From the NCBI GenBank assembly GCA_002633005.1, contig NMRA01000559.1, positions 124,001 to 188,000 on the forward strand: a DNA stretch of 64,000 nucleotides, read 5' to 3'. The notes under the pieces were generated by a model that was given only the letters and a program-made list of their open reading frames with translations, was not told where the DNA came from and made no database searches. This DNA is from Phoronis australis. Lineage: Eukaryota > Phoronida > Phoronidae. A program made the translations under genes and the position numbers. Below are positions 38,381 through 50,207 of this stretch, piece by piece (the first letter of the stretch is position 1; every line of letters begins with the position of its first letter).

Positions 38381-39001
38381 TAACTCACTTTCCACTGAAG
38401 TCCAGTTTTAGTGCACTGATGTGCTTTTCGACCTTATACACTACGTTAGTAGTATGAAACGGATATCCGAGTCGAAATACCTACCCGCTACCAGCGAGGC
38501 TTCGTTCAAACATGTCAGTGGCTATGGTCCGGAGGTTCTCGTCCTCATCGGGGCACTGTCGCCCTCACGGCATTAGTCAGCAGACCAATGATATGCGCAG
38601 ACAATCGCTCGATCCCGGCGACGAGCCAAAATCAGTCCACCCGACAAACCCGGCCGGTCAAGACAGATACTGACTATATTTGTGACGCGCGGGGGTTCAC
38701 TGAGCTGGAAAATCGGGATACCCCCATTTAGAGAGTTTTGACCCGACTGGAGGGACTACATAAAAAGTTAACTCTTAATTTCCACGAAAGATTTTGTTCT
38801 AGAAACACCACTCTTCCGTAGGGATCAATTTTGTAAACTTGACCTTTCTGAAGCGACTTGATACTTAGGACAGGAATTTGGTCTTTGCTTCCATTTCGCA
38901 GTTACTGTAAAGGTTTAGTTGAGTCATGAGCGCAGTGCAGCCCAGAAATAATTAGCAGATATTATGTCAGTTACGGCCAAAGAGGCAGATCCAGGATTTT
39001 N

Positions 39002-41068
39002 ACACACGCCAGATGTCTTGTACTAAGCGACGGGGTGAATCAAATGCAGTCTGTGCATACGTGTACAGCTCTAGTATCTCGTCAGAATTAGTAGGAGTTG
39101 TGCACTTTGTATATATTGTAATTGTGCTGAAACACGGTGTTGCTAAATTGTTGCATGTTGAAACGGGTTGTTCTATATTTACCAAATGCTTTTTAGAAAT
39201 AGATGGAATCACTTCAACATTTCAAAGTGCATTTTTCTGAGCGGGTCACCGTACGTCATCAGGGCTTTGTTGAAGAGTATATTCCACTTAATTGGATTTC
39301 TAAAGCGACAGTTAGCGTTTCTGGTACCGCCATTGGCTTTTCTCTTACATATTTTGACAGTTAGCAACAAGGCGCCCCTGTCGGGAGGGGATAGCTGTCG
39401 CGACAGTATTCTTAATATAGAGTTGCTGTTGGAGCATTAAAAAAACCACCCATTTAGAGAATAGTCTCAAAAGAAGGGATCCATTTGTTAGGAGCTCACT
39501 TGAAAGTGTCGCCCTTTCGTAGAGTAATGTTTCAGTATCACCACCTTTTTCTGGGAACAAACTGTATAACCCTTCCGAAGAGATTCTTGGACAGGTGTCT
39601 TTCGGCATAGCGTTTTCCTTCTGTAGATATTTCTGATTGCAAACGGCACCTTTTCTTCTGGAAAGAGACCAGGCGAAGTGAATTTTGTCGGAACGGATAT
39701 CTTTTTGTAAGGAAACTAGTGAAAGGTCACCCGTTTTAGCGCAAGGACGCGAAGGGGCAAGTCACGCAATACCGCGCAAAATCATCCGAGTGTTTCACTA
39801 GTACGTTTAAAACCTTGTTAATACAACCCTGTCAAAATTCTGGCCTCTGAAGTGAGCGCATTGGTTGGTGAGGTTGAAATCTTGAATTATGGGAGTCGAA
39901 TTCACACCTTCTGTTTCGCCATAAAATGAAGATTACTGGTCACAAGTATTCAGTCGCGACTGAGGGTCTTGCATCTGTAGAACGCAACCCGTGGCTGTGT
40001 CAGGTTCCCGGCGTAGACGCATGACGCAAGAAAGGCGAATGTGATTTTATTTGTTGTTTCGCTTGTATTCTATGAATATCTTAACGTCTTGCGTTTTCCC
40101 GAGTTCTCACTCCGTATGCGATACGCCCGCAGAAACTCAAAAACACGCAGGTCTTAGCGAGATGCCGCCACGTGTATTACAAGCAAAACACGCGATCATC
40201 CTACCTTTGCATCCGAGGTTCAGTTGAGTTTCTACTCCGCGTTCCTTAATTTGTCGTCAGGAGGACGCAGTCGTTGTGTAACTGGACATACATGAGCAGT
40301 CGCGGATTCTAAAACTCTCCCGGATTTCATTTGGCAGTTCAGGGGCGCGAATGTCTGACGGGCAAAATCCTGGCTAATATTCTGCCCTGGCCCCCCTAAT
40401 TCAAAATCCTGGATCCGCCCCTGGTGAGTTGTGTCTGACGTGTGCATTTTAACCCACTTTCCACTTCAGTTAAAAAAGAAGTCCAGTTCTAGTGCACTGA
40501 TGTGCTTTTTGACCCAATACACTACGTTAGTAGTATGAAACGCATATCCGAGTCGAAATACCTACCCGCTACCAGCGAGGCTTCGTTCAAACATGTCAGT
40601 GGCTATGGTCCGGAGGTTTTCGTCCTCATCGGGGCACTGTCGCCCTCACGGCATTAGTGCGCAGACAATCGCTCGATCCCGGCGACGAGCCAAAATCAGT
40701 CCACCCGACAAACCCGGCCGGCGGTCAAGACGGTACTGACTATATTTGTGACGCGCGGGGGTTCACTGAGCTGGAAAATCGGGATACCCCCATTTAGAGA
40801 GTTTTGACCCGACTGAAGGGACTACATGTATATGAAAAGTTAACTCTTAATTTCCACGAAAGATTTTGTTCCAGAAACACCACTCTTTCGCAGGGATCAA
40901 TTTTGTAAACTTGACCTTTTTGAAGCGACTTGATACTTAGGACAGGAATTTGGTCTTTGCTTCCATTTCGCAGTTACTGTAAAGGTTTAGTTGAGTCATG
41001 AGCGCACTACAGCCCAGAAATAATTTGCAGATATTATGTCAGTTACGGCCAAGGAGGCGGATCCAGGA
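39002..41068. repeat. Tandem segment copy B, about 2.07 kb
   Basis: Near-duplicate of 36745-39000, in the same orientation and directly after a single N at 39001. It contains a 106-bp MITE remnant (40318-40424, ending in ctggatccgcccctgg) where copy A has the N and the 265-bp block. Confidence 0.85.
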
Positions 41069-41211
41069 TTTTGAGTTGGGGGGGGGGCCTGCAGGGCAGA
41101 GTATTAGCCAGAATTTATTGCACCTCAGACATTCGTACCTCCGAACTGCCTAAATCTGAGTGAATTTTAGGGGGGCCATGGCCCTTGCCCCCCTCCTTAA
41201 ATCCGCCACTT
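41046..41211. mobile_element. Element with ggcggatccaggatt and aatccgccact ends
   Basis: Starts ggaggcggatccaggatttt, passes through a run of G, and ends in ccccctccttaaatccgcca. This is the same family as 54652-54801 in inverted orientation. Copy A of the tandem segment is cut inside the left end of this same element. Confidence 0.65.
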
Positions 41212-41398
41212 TATGACAAACTTTTTAAGTTTGTTCAAGTTCAGCTATATAGTTGAGCTAGCGCCAAGTTTCTGATTTTGGAAGTCAGGCACTTTTCATT
41301 AAACAGACTAGTCCACCAAAAAGGCAAGTTCCGTCGGCACGTACACTTCTCCAACGGGAGTGGGAGTATCCCTGAGACGATAAACTACCGAACAACCT

Positions 41399-41435
41399 CC
41401 CCCCCCACCCCCCCCCCCCCCCCCCCCCCCCTCCC
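41399..41435. repeat. Poly-C tract
   Basis: A nearly pure run of about 35 cytosines, interrupted once by A and bounded by ctccc. Its length is unlikely to be reliable in assembly. Confidence 0.9.
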
Positions 41436-44400
41436 ATCCACACCCGCGCCACGAACACCTTACGTTGTCTTGGGATCAGCGTGCACAGAACTCATCAGGT
41501 GATTTTATGGCTTTCGCAGTCGTACCGAGTGAGCGAGCTGGTAAACAACGCACGGTTACAGAATTACATTACATGACGTCAACAGTCAGATAGATTATAT
41601 GAACTCTTGTGCTTCCACACATTATGGCTTTTCATAAACAATCCGTGCGTCCACGTTTGATTGGTTAACTGAGACACACCTCCTAGATCACTTCTGTGAT
41701 TGGCCAATACGTTACACGCCCTTGACAGTAACACCTTGACATAGTTCACTGCCTTTACCAACCAACACAAAGGTCATCGTCTTCTAGTGTTTACATGTTG
41801 AACGTCATTGGCCGGCTCTCATCTGACCTCCAAAGTTATGTAGTTGGTTTGATCATCTGTTTTCTGTCGGAGTTTACCTTGAGTCACTAATACTTCACAC
41901 TTGGCATACAGAGAAACAGACTTCGTAAGTATGAAATTGCTTCGAAATGCTTGATTTTGTGATTAACATATCCAAGTGCTTGTTTTTTGATAAGTAAAAC
42001 CATTAGTAGCGGGAAATGTGACAGTCAGCTGTTTATTGTTCCCTGTCTATGTGAATAGGAATTCAAGGTCGTTCGGTAGAGGTCACTTGCGCTATGATTA
42101 CCAGAGTTTACTGCCGGGTTAAACCGTCAGCGAGTTTTGTCGCAAGTGGCTTTGCCACGCAAAATATCTCACGCATGTTTAATTTCTTTGCTAATATGGG
42201 AAATAGTGTTTTTTTTTAATTGTAAATAGTCTACTACCTTTTGTCTAGGCCTGCATTTTGTGTACATATATGCCTAGCCGGTACAATTTTTATACCCCTG
42301 ACGCAGTCATCCTTTTGAAGATGGGCCAATTAATTTTAACCTTCAACTCGCTGAATACGTTTCATCTGACCTTCCCAGGGTATTATTACTTAGTTGTCAG
42401 TCTCGCTAGTAAACTGCCTGTACTGTGGACGGAAGATGACGCAAGACCCGATACAAGATACTTGAGCTGTCACAAGGTGCCCTGGCGTCTTCACTGGAGC
42501 TCGGTAGTGACAGACTCGTGATAAAGCTGGCATGACTATTCTATGGGGTTTATCTGTTGCTATTCAGACAGTGCAATTCAGTTTAGACTTGTTTCTAGTT
42601 GGAACCAGTGGATTTCAATCTTTTTTGATTTGTTAATGACCGTGAACGTCATCAAACTTAGCAAAGAAGGCTAGCCAACTGAACAAGGGCACAGAACGGT
42701 CATTTAATTCAGCTATATAATTTGTTGGTATTCTTGATACCGGGCCGCGTAAAACGCTAGCAATTTTCAATCAGTCTATGGTCTTGTCAATCTTGTTTGC
42801 CAAGTTCAATGAACTCATATCAGGGGCGCTCGCATTTAGCCGATCACTGACAGCCTGCAGATGGGTACAGGATATAGATAAAGAAATCACATGGACGCCA
42901 TTTTGCAAACCCTAAAACCCAGACTTGGAACTTGACAAAACAAAACTAAAATCTGAAGTCTGTCACAAAAGAGCATTATCGACCATGAGATGCACAGTTT
43001 CGTTTGCACTCAATATCGACTCTCACACAATAAATGATGGCCCAGCGCAGGTGTGTCAACATATCAGTGTGTTGTGCTGGGCACTGAATCATGGAGGTAA
43101 TCACAAGTTGAAATCACACCAACCCGTCTTCCGTCACAAGAGCCAACTTTCTATTTAGGCCAACTGGTCTCAAGTTATTCCTTAATCAAAATAGGAGTGA
43201 CTTTTGGGCTGACTTGTCACGGCTTGTCATTTTGTTTGCTGAGCACGGTCTCGGGGAATAAGGAATTGCCAGTTCTTTTCGAGAACAAACATGACCAGCT
43301 CGTCTGAGTAAGGAATCAGTTGAAATCACTATTCTAGTAGTTTCAATCAAAAGTTGATTTCTTCAACGTCAACGCCTGCCCATTGCCGCTTCACCATGTA
43401 ACGCGCAACAATACGGATTATATATAGGTTTTACGTGGATCTGGCAAAAAAATGAAAACCCGTTTTGAACGCGTATTTTTGGAAGCGTTTATTTGGTCGG
43501 CAATAACCAAGAAAACCGAATTACGTTAGGTTGCTTTTGTCCATAGACACACTGGAAACTGTCTCTGTGTCTATGGTTTTGGTCTATGTTTTGATCGTGT
43601 TAGGCTAAAGACACGACTAGTGCGTTTCCATGGCTACCAAATTTTTATGATGATATCCACTTTAGATCCTTCATTAATGTGTGCAAATGTAATATTTATT
43701 TAGCAAGTGAGTCAATTTATACGCTGTAACTTCTTTCACCATTTCGGGTTGGCGCCTGTACCGAATAATGATAAGTTTTGACAAAATTCATGGTCCATTT
43801 AGTCATAACTTCTAGAAGGTTCATTTTAAAAATGGGAAAACTCGTTCAAGGTTACTTGCACGTTTTTGCAGTCAAATCAGTTTACGCTGTGGATAACGAA
43901 ATTGTCATTTTCTTGTCATTCTTCATCCGCCCCGTGAGAAAGTTAAAACGTCGTATACCTATGGATGGTGCCGCGGGTTTTAAAGGATCAAAACTCTAAA
44001 TGTTGGTAATAAACTTTAAAGCCTCGTTCCGTCCAAGAAGTGAACTTTTGATTCAAACCACTTATCTAGCCAAAGTCACGTGTTCTCATTAGAAATACAC
44101 GGTATTATCTCACGTAATCTCGCGAAGTCTTGCTTTACTGAACGGGAGGCTGGGTGTCAACGAACTGAGTTCCTTCCTAGCCCAGACTATGAGAAATCAC
44201 TTGAAATTTGTCCACGGAACAATTTGAGACCAATTTCACAATGGTCATCAAAAGTCGTTTTTGTGCTGTATGGTGAATTTATAGCCGCTTTAATTGTTTA
44301 AAATATTCAGGATAGTTTTTCCAGGTTGTACTTTACTAATTGACAGCGCTAATGGGGTTTAAACCATAAACACGCTCATGCAATCTTGAATTGTTGCTGA

Positions 44401-45110
44401 CCTGACTGTACCGTCAATTTCCGTTACCAGTTCAAATCATATAATAAGGCAATGCGTAAAAGTACCATTTTCGAATTCGTAATTCTAGGGTAGGCCAACC
44501 CCAAAAACACAAGCGTTTTTTATCATTGGTGATTTCGATGTTGAGCTCGCGCTTGAGAGCATACAGTTGTTTACGTAGCTCGTTCTTCAATCGTGTGGGC
44601 TTAGATATATAAACAAATCTCGCAAAATCTCGCCTGTGAAATCAACTGTTTCGTAACTAATTGCTATCGCTTAGTGACTTAGCACCTGCCCTAGTAAAAT
44701 GGCGGCCGTTGAAATTGGAATGTTGAATTACGGAATTTCAATTTGGTCGGGGGGGCTGTGGCGGAACGCAGTCCTACGACCTGTTCCTCCATAAAAGAGT
44801 CTATAGCCAAAAACCAGTTGATTTCTTGTTTTTCGGCATGTTATACGGCTCGCCACCTTCGGGTCAGTGTTGACAGATTTTTCAGGCTTATCCTTCGTAA
44901 ACTGATTTTAAAACAAAAGACGATAGACTACCGTCGAGAAACAGGCCGGCAGACACAACAGATGAACCATTCGACCAGTTTTAAAACCAGTTTAAGCCCA
45001 GATTAAGTCAGTTTAAACGCAGTTAAAATCATGTCGTTGCTAAATAGTCCATGTCAAATGCCACAGTTCAAATGACTTAAAAACAACCAGGTATTGATTT
45101 ATGATTTCAG
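41436..45110. other. Intergenic region upstream of the regucalcin genes
   Basis: No supported exon. Holds a ggtctcaa-type MITE at about 43160-43345 and fragments of other families at about 44050-44290 and 44470-44780. The region just before 45111 may include a 5' UTR intron of the next gene because tttcag precedes the ATG by seven bases. Confidence 0.55.
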
Positions 45111-45117
45111 AGTGACT

Positions 45118-48100
45118 ATGTCTGTATCAGCTGTCGTCAAAACAGGTGGTCCAGTGATTTGCGACGCCCCCTGTTGGGACGAAGAGACAAAGTCTCTTGT
45201 TTACGTTGATCGTTACAAAAATGCTGTCCATCGATGGAATTTGAACTCAAAAGAGGAAGAGTCATTAGCTCTGAGTAAGTGTCTGACGTAGTTAGTAGCA
45301 TTAAAAATAAATTTCTCGTATCAATTCTCAGAAACACGTTTTGTCGACGAAGCTGGCACTGTAATAGTATACTCCACAGACGGATCCACTGGAGGGGTCC
45401 GGACATCACTTTTTAACCGAAGCGGCAAACAAAAAATAGACGATTTCCGATTTCTATAGACCACTGGGCGCTGATATCAGGACACTTCATTTCATGTTTC
45501 TACTCATTGTTTTGTGATTTAGAATTCTCTTCAGAAACTTATCGTTTTACTTGGACCCCGCTTTCGTAAAAGCTGGATCCGCCTTCAATTTGTTATATTG
45601 GAAGATGCACCGATACTTCAACTTTCTTATTTTCATTGCAGAGGGCATCGTCTCGTTTGTTATTCCAAGTTCAAGCGGTGGTTACATAGTGGGACTAGAT
45701 GGAACAATCTGTTACCTCGAGTGGGAAACCGGGGCTACTGTCGCTTTGTTCGACGCAACTGACAACGGCTCGAGTGTTTATTTTAACGACGGAAAATGCG
45801 ATGCCTCCGGACGACTGTGGGCAGGTAGGTAACCAACTCTTTAAACGCCAGGCTACAATGTGTAAACCCGCGTTAGGCTATATACCCGCTTTAAGTCCAG
45901 GTAGTGAGCTTTTAATTTAGTACATTGCCGCTGTGAAACTGGTCTAAACTTGTTCTTTAGTCATATTTGAAGTGCTTTCTGGGTTTACAAATAACTGACA
46001 GATCGTTACTGTTTAATTTCCTTGAGGCCATGGTTGGCGTATAACATGAAACACCATGACAAGCCAACTTGAAGACTCTGGTATCTTGAATCCCTGAAAT
46101 CACCTCAAATTGTGGGGGGCAATGTGAGACTAACTTCATATTGTCTTAATCGAGGTTTGGTTTTTGTGATAGAAGGTATATGTACGTTTGTAGTCGTTGA
46201 AAACCGTATTTCTTTCAGTTGAATTATCCGAAAAATCAAACCAAGACGGCATACCCCTATAAAATCAATCTCGGAATTTCCTTACCCTGATGGGGCTTCA
46301 TTTCCGTTGCCACGAACGAAAAACGCCCATAACACATACGGTAAAAAGTCGGGAAATCATATGCATGGCTAATCCTTTCAAAATTCCGCGCTTAATTCAA
46401 TCCTGGGTTATCTCAATTTCAACTAATAGTTCAAAGACTTGGTATCGTGGCGAGAAAATTTACGAACCATATTTATTGATTTACTGTGTAAGCAGTGATC
46501 TAGAAAACGGAAAGGAATACGGGTGCTTCTTGTGGAGATTATGACCAGAAACCATTTTTCACAAGGTGTTCCGCTATTTTGCAGTTTCTTGTGTAACTGA
46601 GTTTCCTATTTGTTTCAAAGCGTTTCTGGCGAATGTTTTCTGAGTTTAAGATTTTAACTTAAGGATCGGAAGAAAATAAACCTTTATTATTCATCTCAAG
46701 AGAAACTCTAAAAGGCAATAAAGTACACTTTGAATGTTATGACGCTGTTTTAATCAGTCCCCAGTGGCCCTGTTTTGTGGTAGAGCCGTCATGTTTTTAG
46801 GAGTATCCGTGCCATGTTCTGGTCCTAAAGTCCCATTTGATCCTCCCAGGTCCTGTTTTGTGGCCAGTCTGTCCGATTTGGAGAACAGGTGGCCCTATTT
46901 TTGGTCCGGTGGTCATCTACAGTTGTGTCTCACCGGTGCTAATGATGTTGTTCAACAATCGAGTCCTTTTAAAACTACGTCACTTTCTTTTTTCCTGTGA
47001 AGAAGTTTATTTCAACAACCAACTAGTGACTGGTAGAACTATACCGTCTGTTACAGCTTCACTTCTTTTAAAGCTCTGAAATGGCTTCCAATTTGACTAA
47101 GGAACAATTAGACACGTCAAAAGTTGGCTTTTTTGATGGAAAATGGGATTATAGCCGCTTTTCAGTTGCTGAACCCGAGTTTAGTGAAAACGGCTAAACC
47201 GAACTTTTCGTATGTTTTAGGTTGAAACGAATCCTGGTCCTTGATCAGGGTATAAAAATACCCAAAGCTGCGAAATCATGCGTTCTTTAAGAATAATTGT
47301 CGAGAAAATTACTCATTGTCCCAGAAAAATCAGACTGCGAGTGCACGCGGCTTTGGGGATTTTTTGTACCCGAATCAAAGGTCTACGTTTTCAGTAAGGG
47401 GGTGGTTTAGGATTCGCGAGAATCCGAGGCGCGTAGCGCCGAGCGGGGGAAAGTCGGGAGGTTGTTTCTCCCCCTTCCGTGTAAGATTTTTTCTTTTTTG
47501 GTTTTTGTAGCTGATTTCGTTTTCCTGGCAACGCTTTTTTTAGTTTTGATTTTTGATCATGTCCTAGAGGGGGGGTTAAACCCCCTGAATCCACCCCCGC
47601 CCCCCGTAGATCTGCCACTGCCGATAGCATATCTGCTTACAAGTTGTACTGGCAAGCAAGAACAATAATATTGAAAACGAGGCTTAACATTTTGTCATTG
47701 CCACTTACAATTATGGTATTTTAGTGAACACTTTCTGTTGCTGAGATCGGGACCATCGCGAGTGAAAGTTAAAGACTTGCGCGAACTGGGTAAATTCGCA
47801 CTAAGCCTCACTGATAGCACCCTGGGTAGTGTTGTCTAGTCTACTTAGTATTTGGCCTCACTGCTGGGCATGTGGCAGAAATCTAACTTCCGGTTCCTGC
47901 AACAAGAATGAAATCCGGGAATTTTTTTTGTAGCCACAAGAAACTCCAAAGGCGTCGACGAAACGAGCAGAGGCAGTCTATACTGTATGCGTAGGAGCGG
48001 ACGCACGGATAAGAAGATCGAAAATCTTGAATCATCGGCGGGTATAACTTGGAGCAACGATAACACAATTATGTACAGATCAGACCCTTTCAGGAGGAAA

Positions 48101-50207
48101 ATCTACGCGTTCGACTTCGACTTTGTCTATGGCGAAATAGGTAGGGTGATGTTTCTTTAAAGTTACGTAGGACCTTATTGGCAGGTTTGCGTATTAGTCA
48201 AAAATCTGCAACACTGCAGGTTTTACCTCTGTAAAAGTGTGTATTTTCTTGAAGTAGAAAACGTTGATGAGATATAAAAAGCGCTGTACAGTTACAGTTT
48301 TCTAAAAGTTTTTTTCGTTTTCTTTCTATGCAACTTTTTTTTTCATGAATAACATAAAAAGTACTATTTTTACAGCCCCTCGTGCAAAATGAAACATTCT
48401 AAAACGGTTCCTTACTGCGTTTTGGAGAACCGTGCTTAAAACATAATATCTAAAAGGTTCCTATGAATCCAATTTTCCGGTTTTGAGATATGATGTTCTG
48501 AAATTCGCCTTATACGGACATTTTTCTAGGGTCCTACATAATCTTGAGTGGAGCTCCGTCTAAGAAGCTTAATTTATCTAGATCACTTACGACTATGAAA
48601 TTTGTCTAACTTTCAGGGTGTTCCATAGAAACAAGAACCCCGGTGTAAAACGGATATCCTGAAGTCGAAAACAGACTCCCCCATCTTCAAAACGGCTAAC
48701 AAGTCCGAAAAACAGGAACCCCGACTTTTAAAACAGGATCCCGGGGATGGGACAGGAAACCCGGGCAATTTTTTTTGGTCCCCGTGTTTCCTGTCCGATC
48801 CCCGGGATTTCTGTTTTAAAGGTCGCGGTTCCTGTTTTTCGGATTTGTTAGCCGTTTTGAAGGTGCGGGAGTCTGTTTACGACTCCGGGATATCTCTTTT
48901 ACACCGGGGTCCCTGTTTCGATGGAACACCCTGACTTTGTTCCTTAATTTGATGTGAAGTGATTTTTGGGTTTGCAAAGAAGTAACTGTCTTCATTCATT
49001 GAGACCACGTGATACAAGCTTGGTCTCAATAACAAACCGTCAGTTCAATCGAAGCCCTGAAGTCACCTCCAATTTGACTACGGAACAATTTGAGACCTGC
49101 TCCATTTTCATAACGGCATGGTGGCCTAACTCAAGTTGTTTTTTGTGACGAAAGTGGGCTTACAGGCGCTTTTACCTGTAAATTAAGAAAAAATTGGTTA
49201 TACCTGTGAAGAAATCTGTTTCTAGCACAAAAATGGTTTCAACGAATTAGCTAGCGTGTTACCATTTAATGAAGGTCACGTGAAATTCACCTTGCTTTTG
49301 CTATGCTAAGCAAATACCATTTCGTGTGATTTTACAGCGTTGGATAATAAGAGAACTGTGATCGATTTCACAAAAAACAAGACTTTAGAGGACGGCCATC
49401 CACGTGGTTTGTGTTGCGATGCAGACGGTAAACTGTGGGTGACATTTGACGAGGCTGGCAAGATAGTCCGATATGACCCGATAACAGGTGGGTATTATAA
49501 ATATCTATGGTACCAATTCAAGTTTTAATTCTTTATTTAAGTGGAAGAGTCCTCTTCCTGTTCCGTGATAAATAAACAAGCTCACGAATAAGAAATGATC
49601 AAAATAGCTGCGGAGAGGCGTCTGCAACGTTACGAATATTTATTTGCAAACATTTGAGCCGAATCGGTTACAACCTGCTTTCTTGCATGTATTCTGTCAG
49701 TTGAAACGGTTTAAGTTTAAAAACCCTATTTCACCACTGGAGTTAAAGTTACACCCCTATGACGTTGTAGTTGGCCGCCGTGGTGAAGTCTATTTCCTGC
49801 CGGTTTGCCAACGGGATGAATTTTTGGTGAACGGAAATAACGAAAAATAACCTCCGTCATCATTGGTCCACCGTAGAATCTCGGGTCGAGAACGAAGGTT
49901 TCACGATAGTTCAACTTATCAACTAGGTTCTCCATGAAAATGTATGACGAACATTTTATGTTACCGTTGTTCAATTAATCTTTGCTTATTCGCAGGTGAA
50001 CGCTTGCGGGAAATTAAACTTCCCGTTAAAAACGTCGTGTCGTGCTGCTTTGGCGGAGAAAATCTGGACGAGATGTACGTCACCACAGCATCGAATGACG
50101 TGGCAAATGGCGACCAAACGTCTGCTTCCATATACAGGATTACTAACTTGGGAATCAGCGGAGAGCCTGTCTCATGTTGTCTTATGGACGGAACGAAATC
50201 TCCGTGA
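45118..50207 (+). CDS. Regucalcin/SMP-30-like protein lacking active-site residues
   Basis: Five exons: 45118-45274, 45642-45824, 47934-48140, 49338-49487 and 49996-50207. All introns fall after the first base of a codon, and the total is 909 nt, 302 residues. It is a six-bladed propeller of the SMP-30/regucalcin/gluconolactonase family, whose active members bind a divalent metal and hydrolyse lactones. The frame and splice sites are intact, and blade motifs such as [14 protein letters not shown] and CCDADGKLWV survive. Compared with human regucalcin, the metal ligands Glu18, Asn154 and Asp204 become Asp16, Ala149 and Arg205, Arg101 becomes Tyr99, and the Glu121 region is shortened and reads NSKG. 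Asn101 is kept. It is therefore probably a pseudoenzyme. An acceptor at 45109-45110 suggests a 5' UTR intron and supports ATG at 45118. Confidence 0.85.
48164..48548. mobile_element. MITE-like element, gttacgtaggacctt ends
   Basis: The left end agttacgtaggaccttattg and the reverse complement of the right end, agattatgtaggaccctaga, form inverted repeats. Same family as 29212-29708. It lies in intron 3 of the upstream regucalcin-like gene, directly next to the palindrome at 48614. Confidence 0.6.
48614..48933. mobile_element. 320-bp palindromic (fold-back) transposon with 5-bp target duplication
   Basis: Starts CAGGGTGTTCCAT and ends ATGGAACACCCTG. The arms pair along nearly their whole length, about 150 bp each, through blocks such as acaccgggg, gttagccgtttt and ggatccc. 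The direct repeat acttt flanks both sides (48609-48613 and 48934-48938). No coding capacity. In RNA from the intron this would fold into a long hairpin. Confidence 0.85.

Larger units (their letters stand above)
36745..39000. repeat. Tandem segment copy A, about 2.26 kb
   Basis: This segment is repeated at 39002-41068. The first 240 bp or so are identical in both, and later parts differ mainly by scattered substitutions and small indels. Copy A has an N at 38113 followed by about 265 bp not present in copy B. It includes a 75-codon frame (36757-36984) that is unrecognisable and identical in both copies. No coding function is evident. Confidence 0.85.
45275..49995. other. Introns of the upstream regucalcin-like gene
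   Basis: Introns are 367, 2,109, 1,197 and 508 bp. They hold ggtctcaa-type MITEs at about 45940-46160 and 48950-49170, and a fragment with gaatccacccccgcc near 47580. They also hold the element at 48164-48548 and the palindrome at 48614-48933. No extra exon was found. Confidence 0.6.

Noticed and set aside
49644-49850. 68-codon frame in an intron of the upstream regucalcin-like gene
   Set aside because: No similarity to the propeller blades; exons on both sides join in phase without it.
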